From the NCBI RefSeq assembly GCF_015679265.1, contig NZ_CP064942.1:3080001-3144000 (forward strand): a stretch of DNA of 64,000 nucleotides. The letters run 5' to 3'. The notes beneath the pieces were generated by a model. The model saw only the letters and a list, made by a program, of their open reading frames with translations, made no database searches and was not told the origin of the DNA. Positions 1-6,920 of this stretch are shown here, piece after piece. The translations under genes and the position numbers were made by a program. The stretch comes from Pontivivens ytuae (GTDB lineage: Bacteria; Pseudomonadota; Alphaproteobacteria; Rhodobacterales; Rhodobacteraceae). Position 1 is the stretch's first letter; each line of letters begins with the position of its first letter.

Positions 1-371
1 TTCTGGCCGGAGAAATCGAGGAGCCTCCGACGGGAGTGGCCGAGCGCTACATGACCAAGTTCATGGGCGATGACGGAGGCGATCTCCTCGGCCTGAACCT
101 CGCCTAGCTTGTACTTGTCGATGAAGCCGCGGGTGATGAATATCCGGCCGTCAGGTGCCGCCAAGCCGTTGATAACAGGGCTGTCCTGGACATGCACCGT
201 CAGCTTCGGCAGGTCGAGCGCCCGCGCCATCCGATCCACGTACTGTCCGATGACGGGGTCGCGGAGGGGCCGGGAGGTGGCGTCAAGCTGGCGCGCGAGG
301 TTCCAGGCGGAGAAGCGCCACATGACGAGGCCGGCGATGACGGCGATGAGGATGGGGCCTAGCGTGATCAT
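1..371 (-). CDS. M48 family metallopeptidase (partial, C-terminus beyond left edge)
   Basis: The first 123 residues of a zinc metallopeptidase are visible and the rest runs off the left edge. An N-terminal hydrophobic segment (about residues 3-20) should anchor it in the inner membrane. The zinc motif HELGH is at residues 103-107, inside the context IAHELGHVALGH typical of M48 (HtpX/Ste24/BepA-like) peptidases; the third zinc ligand would lie outside the window. The stretch before it (PVINGLAAPDGRIFITRGF) is also usual for M48, where it precedes the active-site helix. The substrate is unknown; such proteins usually act in membrane or envelope quality control. The start is the ATG at 369-371. 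An upstream start cannot be excluded, because the region before it is G-rich and open. Confidence 0.85.
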   Translation of the reverse strand, partial: MITLGPILIAVIAGLVMWRFSAWNLARQLDATSRPLRDPVIGQYVDRMARALDLPKLTVHVQDSPVINGLAAPDGRIFITRGFIDKYKLGEVQAEEIASVIAHELGHVALGHSRRRLLDFSGQ

Positions 372-508
372 GATCTTGGAGATGGGGAGCGGGGGGGCGC
401 GAGGCAATCGTTAACGCCGAAATGCCGCGTATGACATGCGTATGATTTCCGTATGACATCCGTGCACCGGGTTTGTGCACCGGGGCAAAGGTTAACGGGT
501 TTTCTTCG

Positions 509-551
509 AGCCCCCCTCCCTGGCCCTCCCACCGAAGCGGGGGGAGGGGAG
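509..551. repeat. GC-rich palindromic intergenic repeat, copy 1
   Basis: A C-rich arm (CCCCCCTCCC then TGGCCCTCCC) is followed by a G-rich arm (GGGGGGAGGGGA), giving a strong imperfect hairpin. A near-identical element lies at 1823-1865. This copy ends 12 bp from the stop codon of the AhpD-like gene, so it may double as its transcript end. It has no T-tract. Confidence 0.6.
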
Positions 552-563
552 TGCATAGCGTTG

Positions 564-1100
564 TTAAGCGGTGCGGACGACGGGGAAGTCGATCTCGGTG
601 TCGGCGACGTGGTTGAGGTAGTTGGTGAAGATGTTGGCCACCACGTTGCCCACGACCTCCACGATGTCGCCGTCGGTCAAGCCGGCGGCGCGGGCGGCGG
701 CGAGGTCGGCATCGCTCACCCGGCCCTGCGCCTCGGTCACGGCTGTGGCGAAGGTCAGGACCGCGTCGAGGCGTGGGTCTTCCGAGTGCCCGCTCAGCCG
801 GTTGGTGATCTCGGCTTGCGGGACCTTCAGGCTGGCCGAGATCGCGCTGTGCGCCGACGCACAGTAGTCACAGGTGTTCACCCCGGCGACCGTGAGCGCG
901 ATGGCCTCGCGCGTCTTCGCATCGAACGACCCTTTGCCGAGCCCCTCGCCGAGGCCCAACAGGGCGGCTAGCACGGCGGGCTGGTTGCCGGTGACGCGGT
1001 AGAGGTTGGGGACCATGCCGACCTTCCCCTTGATCGCGGTGAAGAGGGCGGCGGCGTCTGCGTTCGCTTCGGCGTCGGTGACGGTGTTCAGGCGTGCCAT
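564..1100 (-). CDS. Carboxymuconolactone decarboxylase family (AhpD-like) protein
   Basis: A 178-residue protein of the AhpD/CMD superfamily. The signature C77-D-Y-C80-x3-H84 is the redox-active CxxC plus histidine of AhpD-type alkylhydroperoxidases. The length and the IALTVAGVN context before the motif fit peroxidase-related members of the family. It is probably a cytoplasmic thiol peroxidase or disulfide reductase; the true substrate cannot be read from the sequence. The start is the ATG at 1098-1100, preceded by a good ribosome site (GGAGAG). It is divergent from a TetR regulator with two operator-like repeats between them, so it is the likely regulated target. Confidence 0.88.
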   Translation of the reverse strand: MARLNTVTDAEANADAAALFTAIKGKVGMVPNLYRVTGNQPAVLAALLGLGEGLGKGSFDAKTREAIALTVAGVNTCDYCASAHSAISASLKVPQAEITNRLSGHSEDPRLDAVLTFATAVTEAQGRVSDADLAAARAAGLTDGDIVEVVGNVVANIFTNYLNHVADTEIDFPVVRTA

Positions 1101-1180
1101 GGTGGCTCTCCTTTCCGGGGCGCGGCGGCCCCCTGATGTCCTGTCGGCGTTGTGTCGGTGCCGATGACATGCCATATGGG

Positions 1181-1223
1181 TTACGGACCGATCAGTTAAA
1201 TATCAAGTTACGGACCGATCGGT
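1181..1223. promoter_or_regulatory. Paired TetR operator-like repeats between ahpD-like gene and tetR
   Basis: The 13-mer TTACGGACCGATC occurs at 1181-1193 and again at 1208-1220, a 27-bp offset that is close to 2.5 helical turns. The second copy contains the perfect palindrome ACCGATCGGT (1214-1223), and the first has one change (ATCAGT). The position between two divergent starts fits a TetR operator controlling both genes. Confidence 0.7.
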
Positions 1224-1249
1224 AACGTTCGCGAGAGGAGGGCGAAACC

Positions 1250-1807
1250 ATGGCCCGGCCAAGGACATTCGAGCCCGATGCGGCGCGCGACGCGCTGATG
1301 GCGCTCTATTGGGAGAAGGGCTTCGAAGGCGCGTCGATGCAGGATGTCGAGGCGGCGACAGGGCTGAAGAAGCAGAGCCTCTATCGCCTCTTCGGCGACA
1401 AGCGCGGCATGTATCTGGCCGCCCTTGCCCGCTACGAGGAGACGGAGATCGCCGCCGGGGAGACGCTGCTCGTCGAAGGCTCGGCGCAGGAGCGGTTTGC
1501 GCGGCTTTTCGCCGAGGCGGTGGACCGCGCGATCGAGGGCGACCGGCGCGGCTGTTTCCTGTGCAATGCAAGCCTCGACCAGGCGCAGCTCGATGCGGAG
1601 ACGCGGGCCATGGTCTCGCGCATGGTGGACCGGCTGCGGCGGATCTTCGCCGCGGCGCTGGTGGAGGCCTGCCCCGATCCGGCGAAACGCGCGGTGAAGG
1701 CCGCACAGCTTGTCACGTTCTATTTCGGGCTGCGGGTGATGGTGCGCGCCGATGCGCCGGAGGCTGTGCTGCGCGCAGTGGTGGCCGAGACGGTGCGGGG
1801 GATTTGA
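1250..1807 (+). CDS. TetR/AcrR family transcriptional regulator
   Basis: A 185-residue one-domain repressor. The N-terminal helix-turn-helix is recognisable at about residues 14-55 (ALYWEKGFEGASMQDVEAAT, then LKKQSLYRLFGDKRGMYLAA). The C-terminal half is a helical ligand-binding domain of the type in regulators of hydrolase, peroxidase or efflux genes, and carries one cysteine (ALFLCNAS context). The start is ATG 1250, preceded by GAGAGGAGGG. It faces the AhpD-like gene, and the shared spacer carries duplicated palindromic sites, so autoregulation and control of the AhpD-like gene are inferred. The inducer is unknown. Confidence 0.92.
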   Translation: MARPRTFEPDAARDALMALYWEKGFEGASMQDVEAATGLKKQSLYRLFGDKRGMYLAALARYEETEIAAGETLLVEGSAQERFARLFAEAVDRAIEGDRRGCFLCNASLDQAQLDAETRAMVSRMVDRLRRIFAAALVEACPDPAKRAVKAAQLVTFYFGLRVMVRADAPEAVLRAVVAETVRGI

Positions 1808-1822
1808 GGGGTGCCGCTTTTT

Positions 1823-1865
1823 AGCGCCCCCCTCCCTAGCCCTCCCCCCCGTGGGGGGAGGGGAT
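1823..1865. repeat. GC-rich palindromic intergenic repeat, copy 2
   Basis: Second copy of the element at 509-551: CCCCCCTCCCTAGCCCTCCC followed by GTGGGGGGAGGGGA. It fills the 73-bp gap between the convergent tetR and VWA genes and could act as a bidirectional transcript end. Confidence 0.6.
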
Positions 1866-1880
1866 CTGTTGCGCTTCGGG

Positions 1881-3065
1881 TTAGCGCACCAGTTCGCGCA
1901 TGCCCCGGTCTAGCCCCTCCAAGGTCATCGGGACCATCCGGTCCTCGAAGATCTCGCGGATCATGCGGATGGAGTGGGTGTAGTTCCAGTGCTCCTCCGG
2001 GATCGGGTTGATCCAGAGGTTGGCTTTCCACTGCTCGCGCGCGCGCCCAAGCCAGACCTGCCCGGCCTCCGCGTTCCAGTGTTCGTTCGCACCGCCGGGA
2101 TAGGCGATCTCGTAGGGTGACATGCTGGCGTCGCCGACGAAGATGCAGCGGTAGTCCGGGCCATAGGTGCGCAGGATCTCCAGCGTCGGGATCTGCTCGG
2201 TCCAGCGGCGGCGGTTGTCCTTCCACACGCCCTCGTAGAGGCAATTATGGAAGTAGAAATGCTCGAAATGCTTGAACTCGGTCTTGGCGGCGGAGAAGAG
2301 CTCCTCGACCACACGGATATGCGGGTCCATCGAGCCGCCCACGTCGAGGAAGAGCAGGACCTTCACGGCGTTGCGCCGTTCGGGCCGAGTCTGGACGTCG
2401 ATATAGCCGTGCTCGGCCGTGGCGCGGATCGTGCCGGGCAAGTCGAGCTCGTCGGCGGCCCCGTCGCGGGCCCAGCGGCGCAGGCGCTTCAGGGCGACCT
2501 TGATGTTGCGGGTGCCGAGCTCGCGCGTGTCGTCAAAGTCCTTGAACTCGCGCTTGTCCCAGACCTTGACCGCGCGCTGGTGGCGGCTCTCCTTCTGGCC
2601 GATCCGCACGCCCTCGGGGTTGTAGCCGTAGGCGCCGAAGGGGGAGGTGCCGGCGGTGCCGATCCACTTGTTGCCGCCCTGGTGGCGCTTTTCCTGTTCG
2701 GCGAGGCGTTCGCGCAGCGTTTCCATCAGCTTCTCGAAGCCGCCGAGCGCGTCGATCTCGGCCATTTCCTCGGGCGTGAGGTGTTTTTCGGCCATCTTGC
2801 GCAGCCACTCTTTGGGCAGGTCCATCGCCTCCAGCATCTCGGCGGTGCTGATCGCCTCCATCCCCTGGAAGGTGTGGGCGAAGACCTGGTCGAAGCGGTC
2901 GATGTTGCGCTCGTCCTTCACCAATGCTGCGCGGGCGAGGTAGTAGAAGCCCTCGACATCGTACATGACCACGCCGTCCTCCATCGCCTCGAGCAGCGTG
3001 AGATACTCACGCAGGGAGACGGGCAGCTTGGCCGTCCGGAGGTTGTCGAAGAAGCGCAGGAACAT
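1881..3065 (-). CDS. VWA domain-containing protein, CoxE-like
   Basis: A 394-residue cytoplasmic protein of the CoxE-like von Willebrand factor A family. The metal-dependent adhesion motif D241-x-G-x-S245 (LFLDVGGSMD) opens the VWA domain, preceded by about 235 residues typical of the family (N-terminal MFLRFFDNLRTAKLPVSLRE). CoxE/ViaA-type proteins normally work with a MoxR AAA+ ATPase in assembling or remodelling metalloenzymes or envelope complexes. Here the MoxR gene lies about 3.9 kb upstream on the same strand rather than adjacent. The gene starts 6 bp after a 58-residue membrane protein and probably ends a four-gene operon. Confidence 0.9.
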   Translation of the reverse strand: MFLRFFDNLRTAKLPVSLREYLTLLEAMEDGVVMYDVEGFYYLARAALVKDERNIDRFDQVFAHTFQGMEAISTAEMLEAMDLPKEWLRKMAEKHLTPEEMAEIDALGGFEKLMETLRERLAEQEKRHQGGNKWIGTAGTSPFGAYGYNPEGVRIGQKESRHQRAVKVWDKREFKDFDDTRELGTRNIKVALKRLRRWARDGAADELDLPGTIRATAEHGYIDVQTRPERRNAVKVLLFLDVGGSMDPHIRVVEELFSAAKTEFKHFEHFYFHNCLYEGVWKDNRRRWTEQIPTLEILRTYGPDYRCIFVGDASMSPYEIAYPGGANEHWNAEAGQVWLGRAREQWKANLWINPIPEEHWNYTHSIRMIREIFEDRMVPMTLEGLDRGMRELVR

Positions 3066-3071
3066 CGCGTA

Positions 3072-3248
3072 TCAGATAAACCAGTTGGTGATGAAATCGT
3101 AGAGCATCAGCACCACGACGACCGCGATCACGAAGGCGAGGCCGTGCCCGATGGCCCAGGTGGCGAGATCACCGGGCTTGCCGCCGCGCTTCTTGGCGCG
3201 CCAGCCACCGATCAGGGCGCCGGCAAGGGCGATGGCGACGAGGTACAT
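3072..3248 (-). CDS. Small membrane protein (58 aa)
   Basis: A short ORF of 58 codons. It has two hydrophobic segments (about residues 2-14 and 33-55) separated by a basic, Gly-rich loop (GWRAKKRGGKPGD). Short proteins like this in Rhodobacterales are often mislabelled apolipoprotein acyltransferase; no catalytic domain is present. The start is the ATG at 3246-3248 with an AGGAGAG ribosome site. It sits 10 bp after the GNAT gene and 6 bp before the VWA gene, so it is very likely translated as part of that operon. Its function is unknown. Confidence 0.75.
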   Translation of the reverse strand: MYLVAIALAGALIGGWRAKKRGGKPGDLATWAIGHGLAFVIAVVVVLMLYDFITNWFI

Positions 3249-3258
3249 GGGCTCTCCT

Positions 3259-3705
3259 TCAGCGTTCGTACTTGATGAAACCGGTATTGCGGGCGATCCG
3301 GTCGTAGAGCTGGCGGGCGGTGGCGTTGCCCTCCTGCGTCGTCCAGTAGACGGCGGGCGCGCCTGCGGCGTCGGCGGCGGCGTAGACCGCCTCGATCAGG
3401 GCGCGGCCGGCGCCGGTGCCGCGGGCCTCGGGGGCGACGTAGAGGTCCTGCAGGTAGCACACATCCTCGATCCGCCAGCCGTGGCGGTGGAAAAGGTAGT
3501 GCACGAGGCCGACGGGCCGGTCGCCGTCGAGCGCGATCAGGCCGTGATAGTCGTGGGGATCGTCGCCGAGCAGCCGTTGCCAGTAGGTAGCGTAGACCTC
3601 CTCCGGCCGCTCTGTTTCGTAGAACGCGAGGTAGGCCCGCCAGAGGTCGCGCCAGGCGGGCTCGTCGGCGGGGGCGAGGGGGCGGATGGTCAGGCGGTCA
3701 GCCAT
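3259..3705 (-). CDS. GNAT family N-acetyltransferase
   Basis: A 148-residue acetyltransferase. The acetyl-CoA binding motif A appears as APEARGTGAGRALIEAVY (R-x-x-G-x-G/A), and a tryptophan-rich N-terminal region (PADEPAWRDLWRAYLAFYE) is typical of a GNAT subgroup common in Proteobacteria. The substrate is unknown. The chosen start (ATG at 3703-3705) overlaps the stop of the AEC transporter gene by 16 bp, which implies translational coupling. A longer open frame upstream would lie wholly inside the transporter gene and was rejected. Confidence 0.9.
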   Translation of the reverse strand: MADRLTIRPLAPADEPAWRDLWRAYLAFYETERPEEVYATYWQRLLGDDPHDYHGLIALDGDRPVGLVHYLFHRHGWRIEDVCYLQDLYVAPEARGTGAGRALIEAVYAAADAAGAPAVYWTTQEGNATARQLYDRIARNTGFIKYER

Positions 3706-4598
3706 GCGAGGGTCACCAGCGTGAGGACGGACGAGATCAGGATCGCCTTGGCGATGGTGTCGGTCCTTACACCGTATTGGAGGGCAATGACAAAGGGCAT
3801 GGCCCCGCACGGGCCCGCGGCGACCAGCAGCGCGATGTCAGCCTTGTCCGCGTCGACCTCGACCAGCAGCAGGAGCGCGGCGAGCAGGATCGGGTGGGCG
3901 AGCACCTTGACCCCGACCACCGACGCCGTGAGCCCGTCCAGGCGGCGTAGCCCCGCGCCCGCCATGATGATCCCGAGGGCGAAGAGGGAGGCCGGCGGGG
4001 CTGCCCGGCCCACGAACTCCGCGAAGGTGAAGAGGCCCTGGGGCGCCAGCGGCTCGGTCGCGTAGACCGCGAGGCCGCCGAGGATGGCGAGGAAGGTGGG
4101 GTTGCGCAGCATTACGCCCGCGATCTTCGCCGGGTGGCTGGTGCCGGTGCCGATCAGATCGACGAGCAGCATGGTCCCGCAGAAGAGGAGAGCGACGTCG
4201 ACCACGATGATGCCCGCGATGGCGAAGGCCGCGTCCTCGCCGTAGAGCAGCTCGGCGATCGGCAGGATGTAGAAGACGTGGTTGACGAAAGCGCAGGTCA
4301 TGCCGATCAGCAGCGCTTCGCGCAGCTCCCGCCCGAACGCGCGATGGGCGATCAGCGTGCCGGCGGCGTAAACCGCGATCTCGGAGGCGAGGTAGAGGCC
4401 GAGGACGCGGTAGTCGAACTCCGCAAACGGTGCCCGTGCGACGATGAAGAAGACGAGCGCAGGTTGGGCGATGAAGAAGACGAAGCGGTTGAGGCCACGG
4501 GCGAAATCGGCGTCGAACCAGTCGCGCCAGCCCGCGAGCACGCCGAAGCCGAGGATCGCGAAGATCGGCAGGATCGGGTCGGCGAGGGTCTGGAGCAT
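3690..4598 (-). CDS. AEC family transporter (auxin efflux carrier type permease)
   Basis: A 302-residue integral membrane protein with about ten hydrophobic segments and an N-terminal half (LPIFAILGFGVLAGWRDWF) characteristic of AEC/AEC-like permeases such as MdcF and YfdV. These usually export or import small organic acids; the substrate here cannot be told. It is the first gene of the minus-strand operon AEC-GNAT-58-aa protein-VWA and is divergent from the NUDIX gene. The 105-bp gap carries an inverted repeat at 4630-4651 (GGCAGGCGG/CCGCTTGCC) that could be a regulatory site. Confidence 0.92.
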   Translation of the reverse strand: MLQTLADPILPIFAILGFGVLAGWRDWFDADFARGLNRFVFFIAQPALVFFIVARAPFAEFDYRVLGLYLASEIAVYAAGTLIAHRAFGRELREALLIGMTCAFVNHVFYILPIAELLYGEDAAFAIAGIIVVDVALLFCGTMLLVDLIGTGTSHPAKIAGVMLRNPTFLAILGGLAVYATEPLAPQGLFTFAEFVGRAAPPASLFALGIIMAGAGLRRLDGLTASVVGVKVLAHPILLAALLLLVEVDADKADIALLVAAGPCGAMPFVIALQYGVRTDTIAKAILISSVLTLVTLAWLTA

Positions 4599-4703
4599 GA
4601 ACGGGTCCGCGATTGGGCGGGACCGTTATGGCAGGCGGCTTTCCGCTTGCCCACGAAAAACCGTCTTGGTTGAAGGCTATGGCGGGATGGGGGAGGGCCG
4701 GGC

Positions 4704-5324
4704 ATGGAAACGGAATGGCTGAACTGGTCGCGGCGGCTCGCGGCGCTGGCGCAGACGGGGCTGAGCTTCACCCGCGATCCCTTCGACCGGGAGCGGTACG
4801 AGGAGATGGCGGGGATCGCGGCGCACATGCTCGCGCGGCTCGCCGATCTGCCGGTGGAGCAGGTGGCCGGGCTGATGGCGCCCGAGCCGGGATATGCGAC
4901 GCCCAAGGTCGATGTGCGTGGCGCGATCGTGGTCGAGGACCGGATCCTGCTGGTGCAGGAAAAGTCGGACGGGCGCTGGAGCCTGCCCGGCGGCTATGCC
5001 GATGTCGGGCTCTCGGCCTCCGAAAACGTGGTGAAGGAGATTCGGGAAGAGGCGGGGCTGGAGGTGCGCGTCGACCGGCTCTATGCCGTGCGGCACAAGG
5101 CCAAGGGACCCTACGATCCGGACCTGCGGGATTTCTACAAGCTGTTCTTCCTGTGCGAACCCGTAGCGGGCGCGGATGTGCGGGCCGGGTTCGAGGTGGC
5201 CGATGCGCGGTTCTTTCCGCCCGGCGACCTACCGCCCTTGTCTACCGCGCGGGTGGCGGTGCGGGACATCGAGGCGGCCTTTGCCAGCCGGGAGGGGGGG
5301 CCGGCTGGCGTGCTGTTCGACTAG
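4704..5324 (+). CDS. NUDIX hydrolase with N-terminal helical domain
   Basis: A 206-residue protein. The complete Nudix box is at residues 97-119 (G97 ... E103-x7-REEAGL), with the catalytic REEAG core intact. The first 65 residues match the helical extension of the YjhB/ADP-ribose-type Nudix subgroup (RLAALAQTGLSFTRDPFDRER). It probably hydrolyses a nucleoside diphosphate derivative; the exact substrate is not readable. It is a single gene, divergent from the AEC operon and convergent with csbD. Confidence 0.93.
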   Translation: METEWLNWSRRLAALAQTGLSFTRDPFDRERYEEMAGIAAHMLARLADLPVEQVAGLMAPEPGYATPKVDVRGAIVVEDRILLVQEKSDGRWSLPGGYADVGLSASENVVKEIREEAGLEVRVDRLYAVRHKAKGPYDPDLRDFYKLFFLCEPVAGADVRAGFEVADARFFPPGDLPPLSTARVAVRDIEAAFASREGGPAGVLFD

Positions 5325-5340
5325 GGAGCGTGGAGCGGGC

Positions 5341-5538
5341 TCAGTGCTTGGCCATCCACTGGTCGACTTCCTGACGGGTCTCTTCCTTGGTCTTGCCGTA
5401 ACGCTCCTGGATCTTGCCTTCGAGCTTCTCACGGTTGCCCGCGGCCTCGTCCAGTTCGTCGTCGGTCAGCTTGCCCCAGCGCGACTGGACCTCGCCCTTC
5501 ATCTGCTTCCAATTACCTTCGATCTGGTCCCAGTTCAT
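5341..5538 (-). CDS. CsbD family stress protein
   Basis: A 65-residue protein starting MNWDQIEGNWKQMKGEVQSR, the standard CsbD signature, followed by a charged helix with the repeat-like KLEGKIQERYGKTKEE. CsbD proteins are small, highly hydrophilic general-stress proteins of unknown mechanism. The start is the ATG at 5536-5538 with GAGGAC upstream; a start 15 bp further upstream is possible but gives an atypical N-terminus. Only 25 bp separate the start codon from an upstream hairpin with a T-tract (5564-5585), which leaves little room for an independent promoter. Confidence 0.93.
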   Translation of the reverse strand: MNWDQIEGNWKQMKGEVQSRWGKLTDDELDEAAGNREKLEGKIQERYGKTKEETRQEVDQWMAKH

Positions 5539-5563
5539 GTCACTTGTCCTCAATACGTTGCTG

Positions 5564-5585
5564 AAAAAAGGATCCCGCGGGATCC
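5564..5585 (-). terminator. Hairpin plus T-tract between the fimbrial-type operon and csbD
   Basis: The perfect 16-bp palindrome GGATCCCGCGGGATCC (5570-5585) is followed on the minus strand by six Ts (5564-5569). This has the form of an intrinsic terminator for the upstream gene. Because csbD begins only 25 bp later, it could also act as an attenuator in the csbD leader. Confidence 0.75.
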
Positions 5586-5628
5586 GATGAGGAAACGTGG
5601 AGGCCGGGGGCAGGGTTCCGGTGCGGGT

Positions 5629-6009
5629 CTACTGGATGCCCATCTCGAGGAGCTGGAGTTCGAGCTCCATCCGTCGCAATTCCATCTCGTAAAGGCGGAT
5701 GCAGTCGATGCGTTCGGGCTTGCGGCCCAAGGGGATGACGACGCGGGCATAGGCCGTCGCGCTGTTGCGCTGCGGCTCGAAGATGCTGTCGACGCGGCTC
5801 TCCTCCTCGGTCTGGGCGATGCCGATGTCGAGATAGGGGCCGGAGCTGTTCACCGACTGCGAGCAGCGGGCGCCGAGCGCGCTTTGAAAGCTGTCACTGC
5901 CCCCCGGTCCGCTGGGCTGACTGGGGAGAAAGAGCCCGTCTGTGTCGCTCCGAGCCGAACCGGTATCCAGTATAAGTGCCGCAAACGCGGACAAGCACGT
6001 CACCCACAT
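5629..6009 (-). CDS. Hypothetical secreted protein, third gene of fimbrial-type set
   Basis: I recognise this only as a hypothetical protein seen next to spore coat U-type genes in Rhodobacteraceae. From the ATG at 6007-6009 it has 126 residues, with a plausible signal peptide (MWVTCLSAFAALILDTGSARS), a low-complexity Ser/Gly/Pro linker, then a conserved-looking domain with two cysteines (GARCSQS and RIDCIRLYEMEL) and a C-terminal helix rich in Glu and Leu. The start lies inside the preceding gene in another frame (116-bp overlap). An alternative ATG at 6046-6048 would add 13 residues. It is probably periplasmic or surface exposed. Confidence 0.7.
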   Translation of the reverse strand: MWVTCLSAFAALILDTGSARSDTDGLFLPSQPSGPGGSDSFQSALGARCSQSVNSSGPYLDIGIAQTEEESRVDSIFEPQRNSATAYARVVIPLGRKPERIDCIRLYEMELRRMELELQLLEMGIQ

Positions 6010-6340
6010 TCGATGGGTCGAACGCGCAGAGCCGGACAGTTCTTTCATCACTGGCCTCGTCGATGTCAAAGGTGAGAACGACCCGCTGCGAACGGCCGGG
6101 CGGGACGGTAAGGAGGCTGCGCGAGATGGCGGCGCGGCCGGCGGGGGTCTGCAGGTCGGGCTCGAGCAGCGTCAGTTCGTACTGCACGGCATAGTCGAAC
6201 GGATTGAGCACGTTGATGTAGAACGCCTTCGCCCCGCCGGGCGTGGCCCCCTCGGCCCGCATGGGTTGCAGGCCGAGCGCCGCGGCGGCCCCGGCCTGCA
6301 GGATCCCAGCCAGCAGGAGGGCGAGGGCGATTATTCGCAT
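5894..6340 (-). CDS. One-domain fimbrial chaperone-like periplasmic protein
   Basis: A 148-residue protein with a signal peptide (MRIIALALLLAGILQAGAAA). The mature part begins LGLQPMRAEGATPGGAKAFY and continues with an Ig-like beta domain (NVLNPFDYAVQYELTLLEPD, then TVPPGRSQRVVLTFDIDE) that resembles the N-terminal domain of PapD/Csu-type chaperones. Full chaperones have two such domains and about 230-250 residues; this one has one, so subunit donor-strand chaperoning is uncertain. The ATG overlaps the stop of the subunit gene (10-bp overlap), and its own 3' part is overlapped by the next gene. No usher gene is present nearby. Confidence 0.65.
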   Translation of the reverse strand: MRIIALALLLAGILQAGAAAALGLQPMRAEGATPGGAKAFYINVLNPFDYAVQYELTLLEPDLQTPAGRAAISRSLLTVPPGRSQRVVLTFDIDEASDERTVRLCAFDPSNVGDVLVRVCGTYTGYRFGSERHRRALSPQSAQRTGGQ

Positions 6341-6801
6341 GTGACCACGGTCCGCAGTTCGTAGTCGCCGGCCGGGAAGCCGTTGGCATTCGTCACCTGC
6401 GCGTTGAAGACCAGCGAGGAGCTTGCCACCACGCCGACGCCGAAGGAGGTGGCTGAGGAAGTGTAGGCCTGGTTGACGGAGGAGAGGCCGGAGACGCCGG
6501 TATAGCTGATCGCCACCACTTCACCGGAGGGATCGTAGCTGCCGGGCGCCTGCTGCAATGCGGGCGCGCTGATGCTGATGGTGTTGGACCCGGTGGAGGT
6601 GACGGAGAGGGTGGCCGCGACGCCGCCGCTCTCCGACCCCAGCGTGGTGCCGTCGCCGCTGACGCCGAGCGTACCCGGGGTCGAGACCGAGATCAGGCAG
6701 GTATTTAGGAGGGTCGAGTTGAAATCGACATTCTCCGCCTGCGCGGCGCCCGCCATCAGGACGCCGGCAGCGAAAAGGCCAAGGGACAGGGACTTTTTCA
6801 T
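6331..6801 (-). CDS. Spore coat protein U-like (SCPU domain) fimbrial subunit
   Basis: A 156-residue secreted protein: a signal peptide of about 22 residues (ending AGAAQA), then a beta-rich domain with two cysteines, one near the N-terminus (LLNTCLISV) and one at the end (ELRTVVTCE), the layout of SCPU/Csu-type pilin subunits. The GFPAGDYELRTVV tail is the usual C-terminal beta strand. It is probably surface or periplasmic, assembled or held by the chaperone-like protein encoded next. The 119-bp AT-rich gap upstream (6802-6920) should hold the promoter for this three-gene set. Confidence 0.82.
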   Translation of the reverse strand: MKKSLSLGLFAAGVLMAGAAQAENVDFNSTLLNTCLISVSTPGTLGVSGDGTTLGSESGGVAATLSVTSTGSNTISISAPALQQAPGSYDPSGEVVAISYTGVSGLSSVNQAYTSSATSFGVGVVASSSLVFNAQVTNANGFPAGDYELRTVVTCE

Positions 6802-6920
6802 ATCTTGTTTACTCCACGAACTGCACCACCCATGTGATGTGCGGAATAAACAGCGGACCCCTTACCAGGTTCTTGATCCGTAAAACCCTGTATTTTCGAT
6901 TTTTTCTAAAGCGCGAGCCT

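Noticed and set aside
2247..3275. Plus-strand open frame opposite the VWA gene
   Set aside because: Antisense to the VWA protein with an intact DxGxS motif; no domain of its own.
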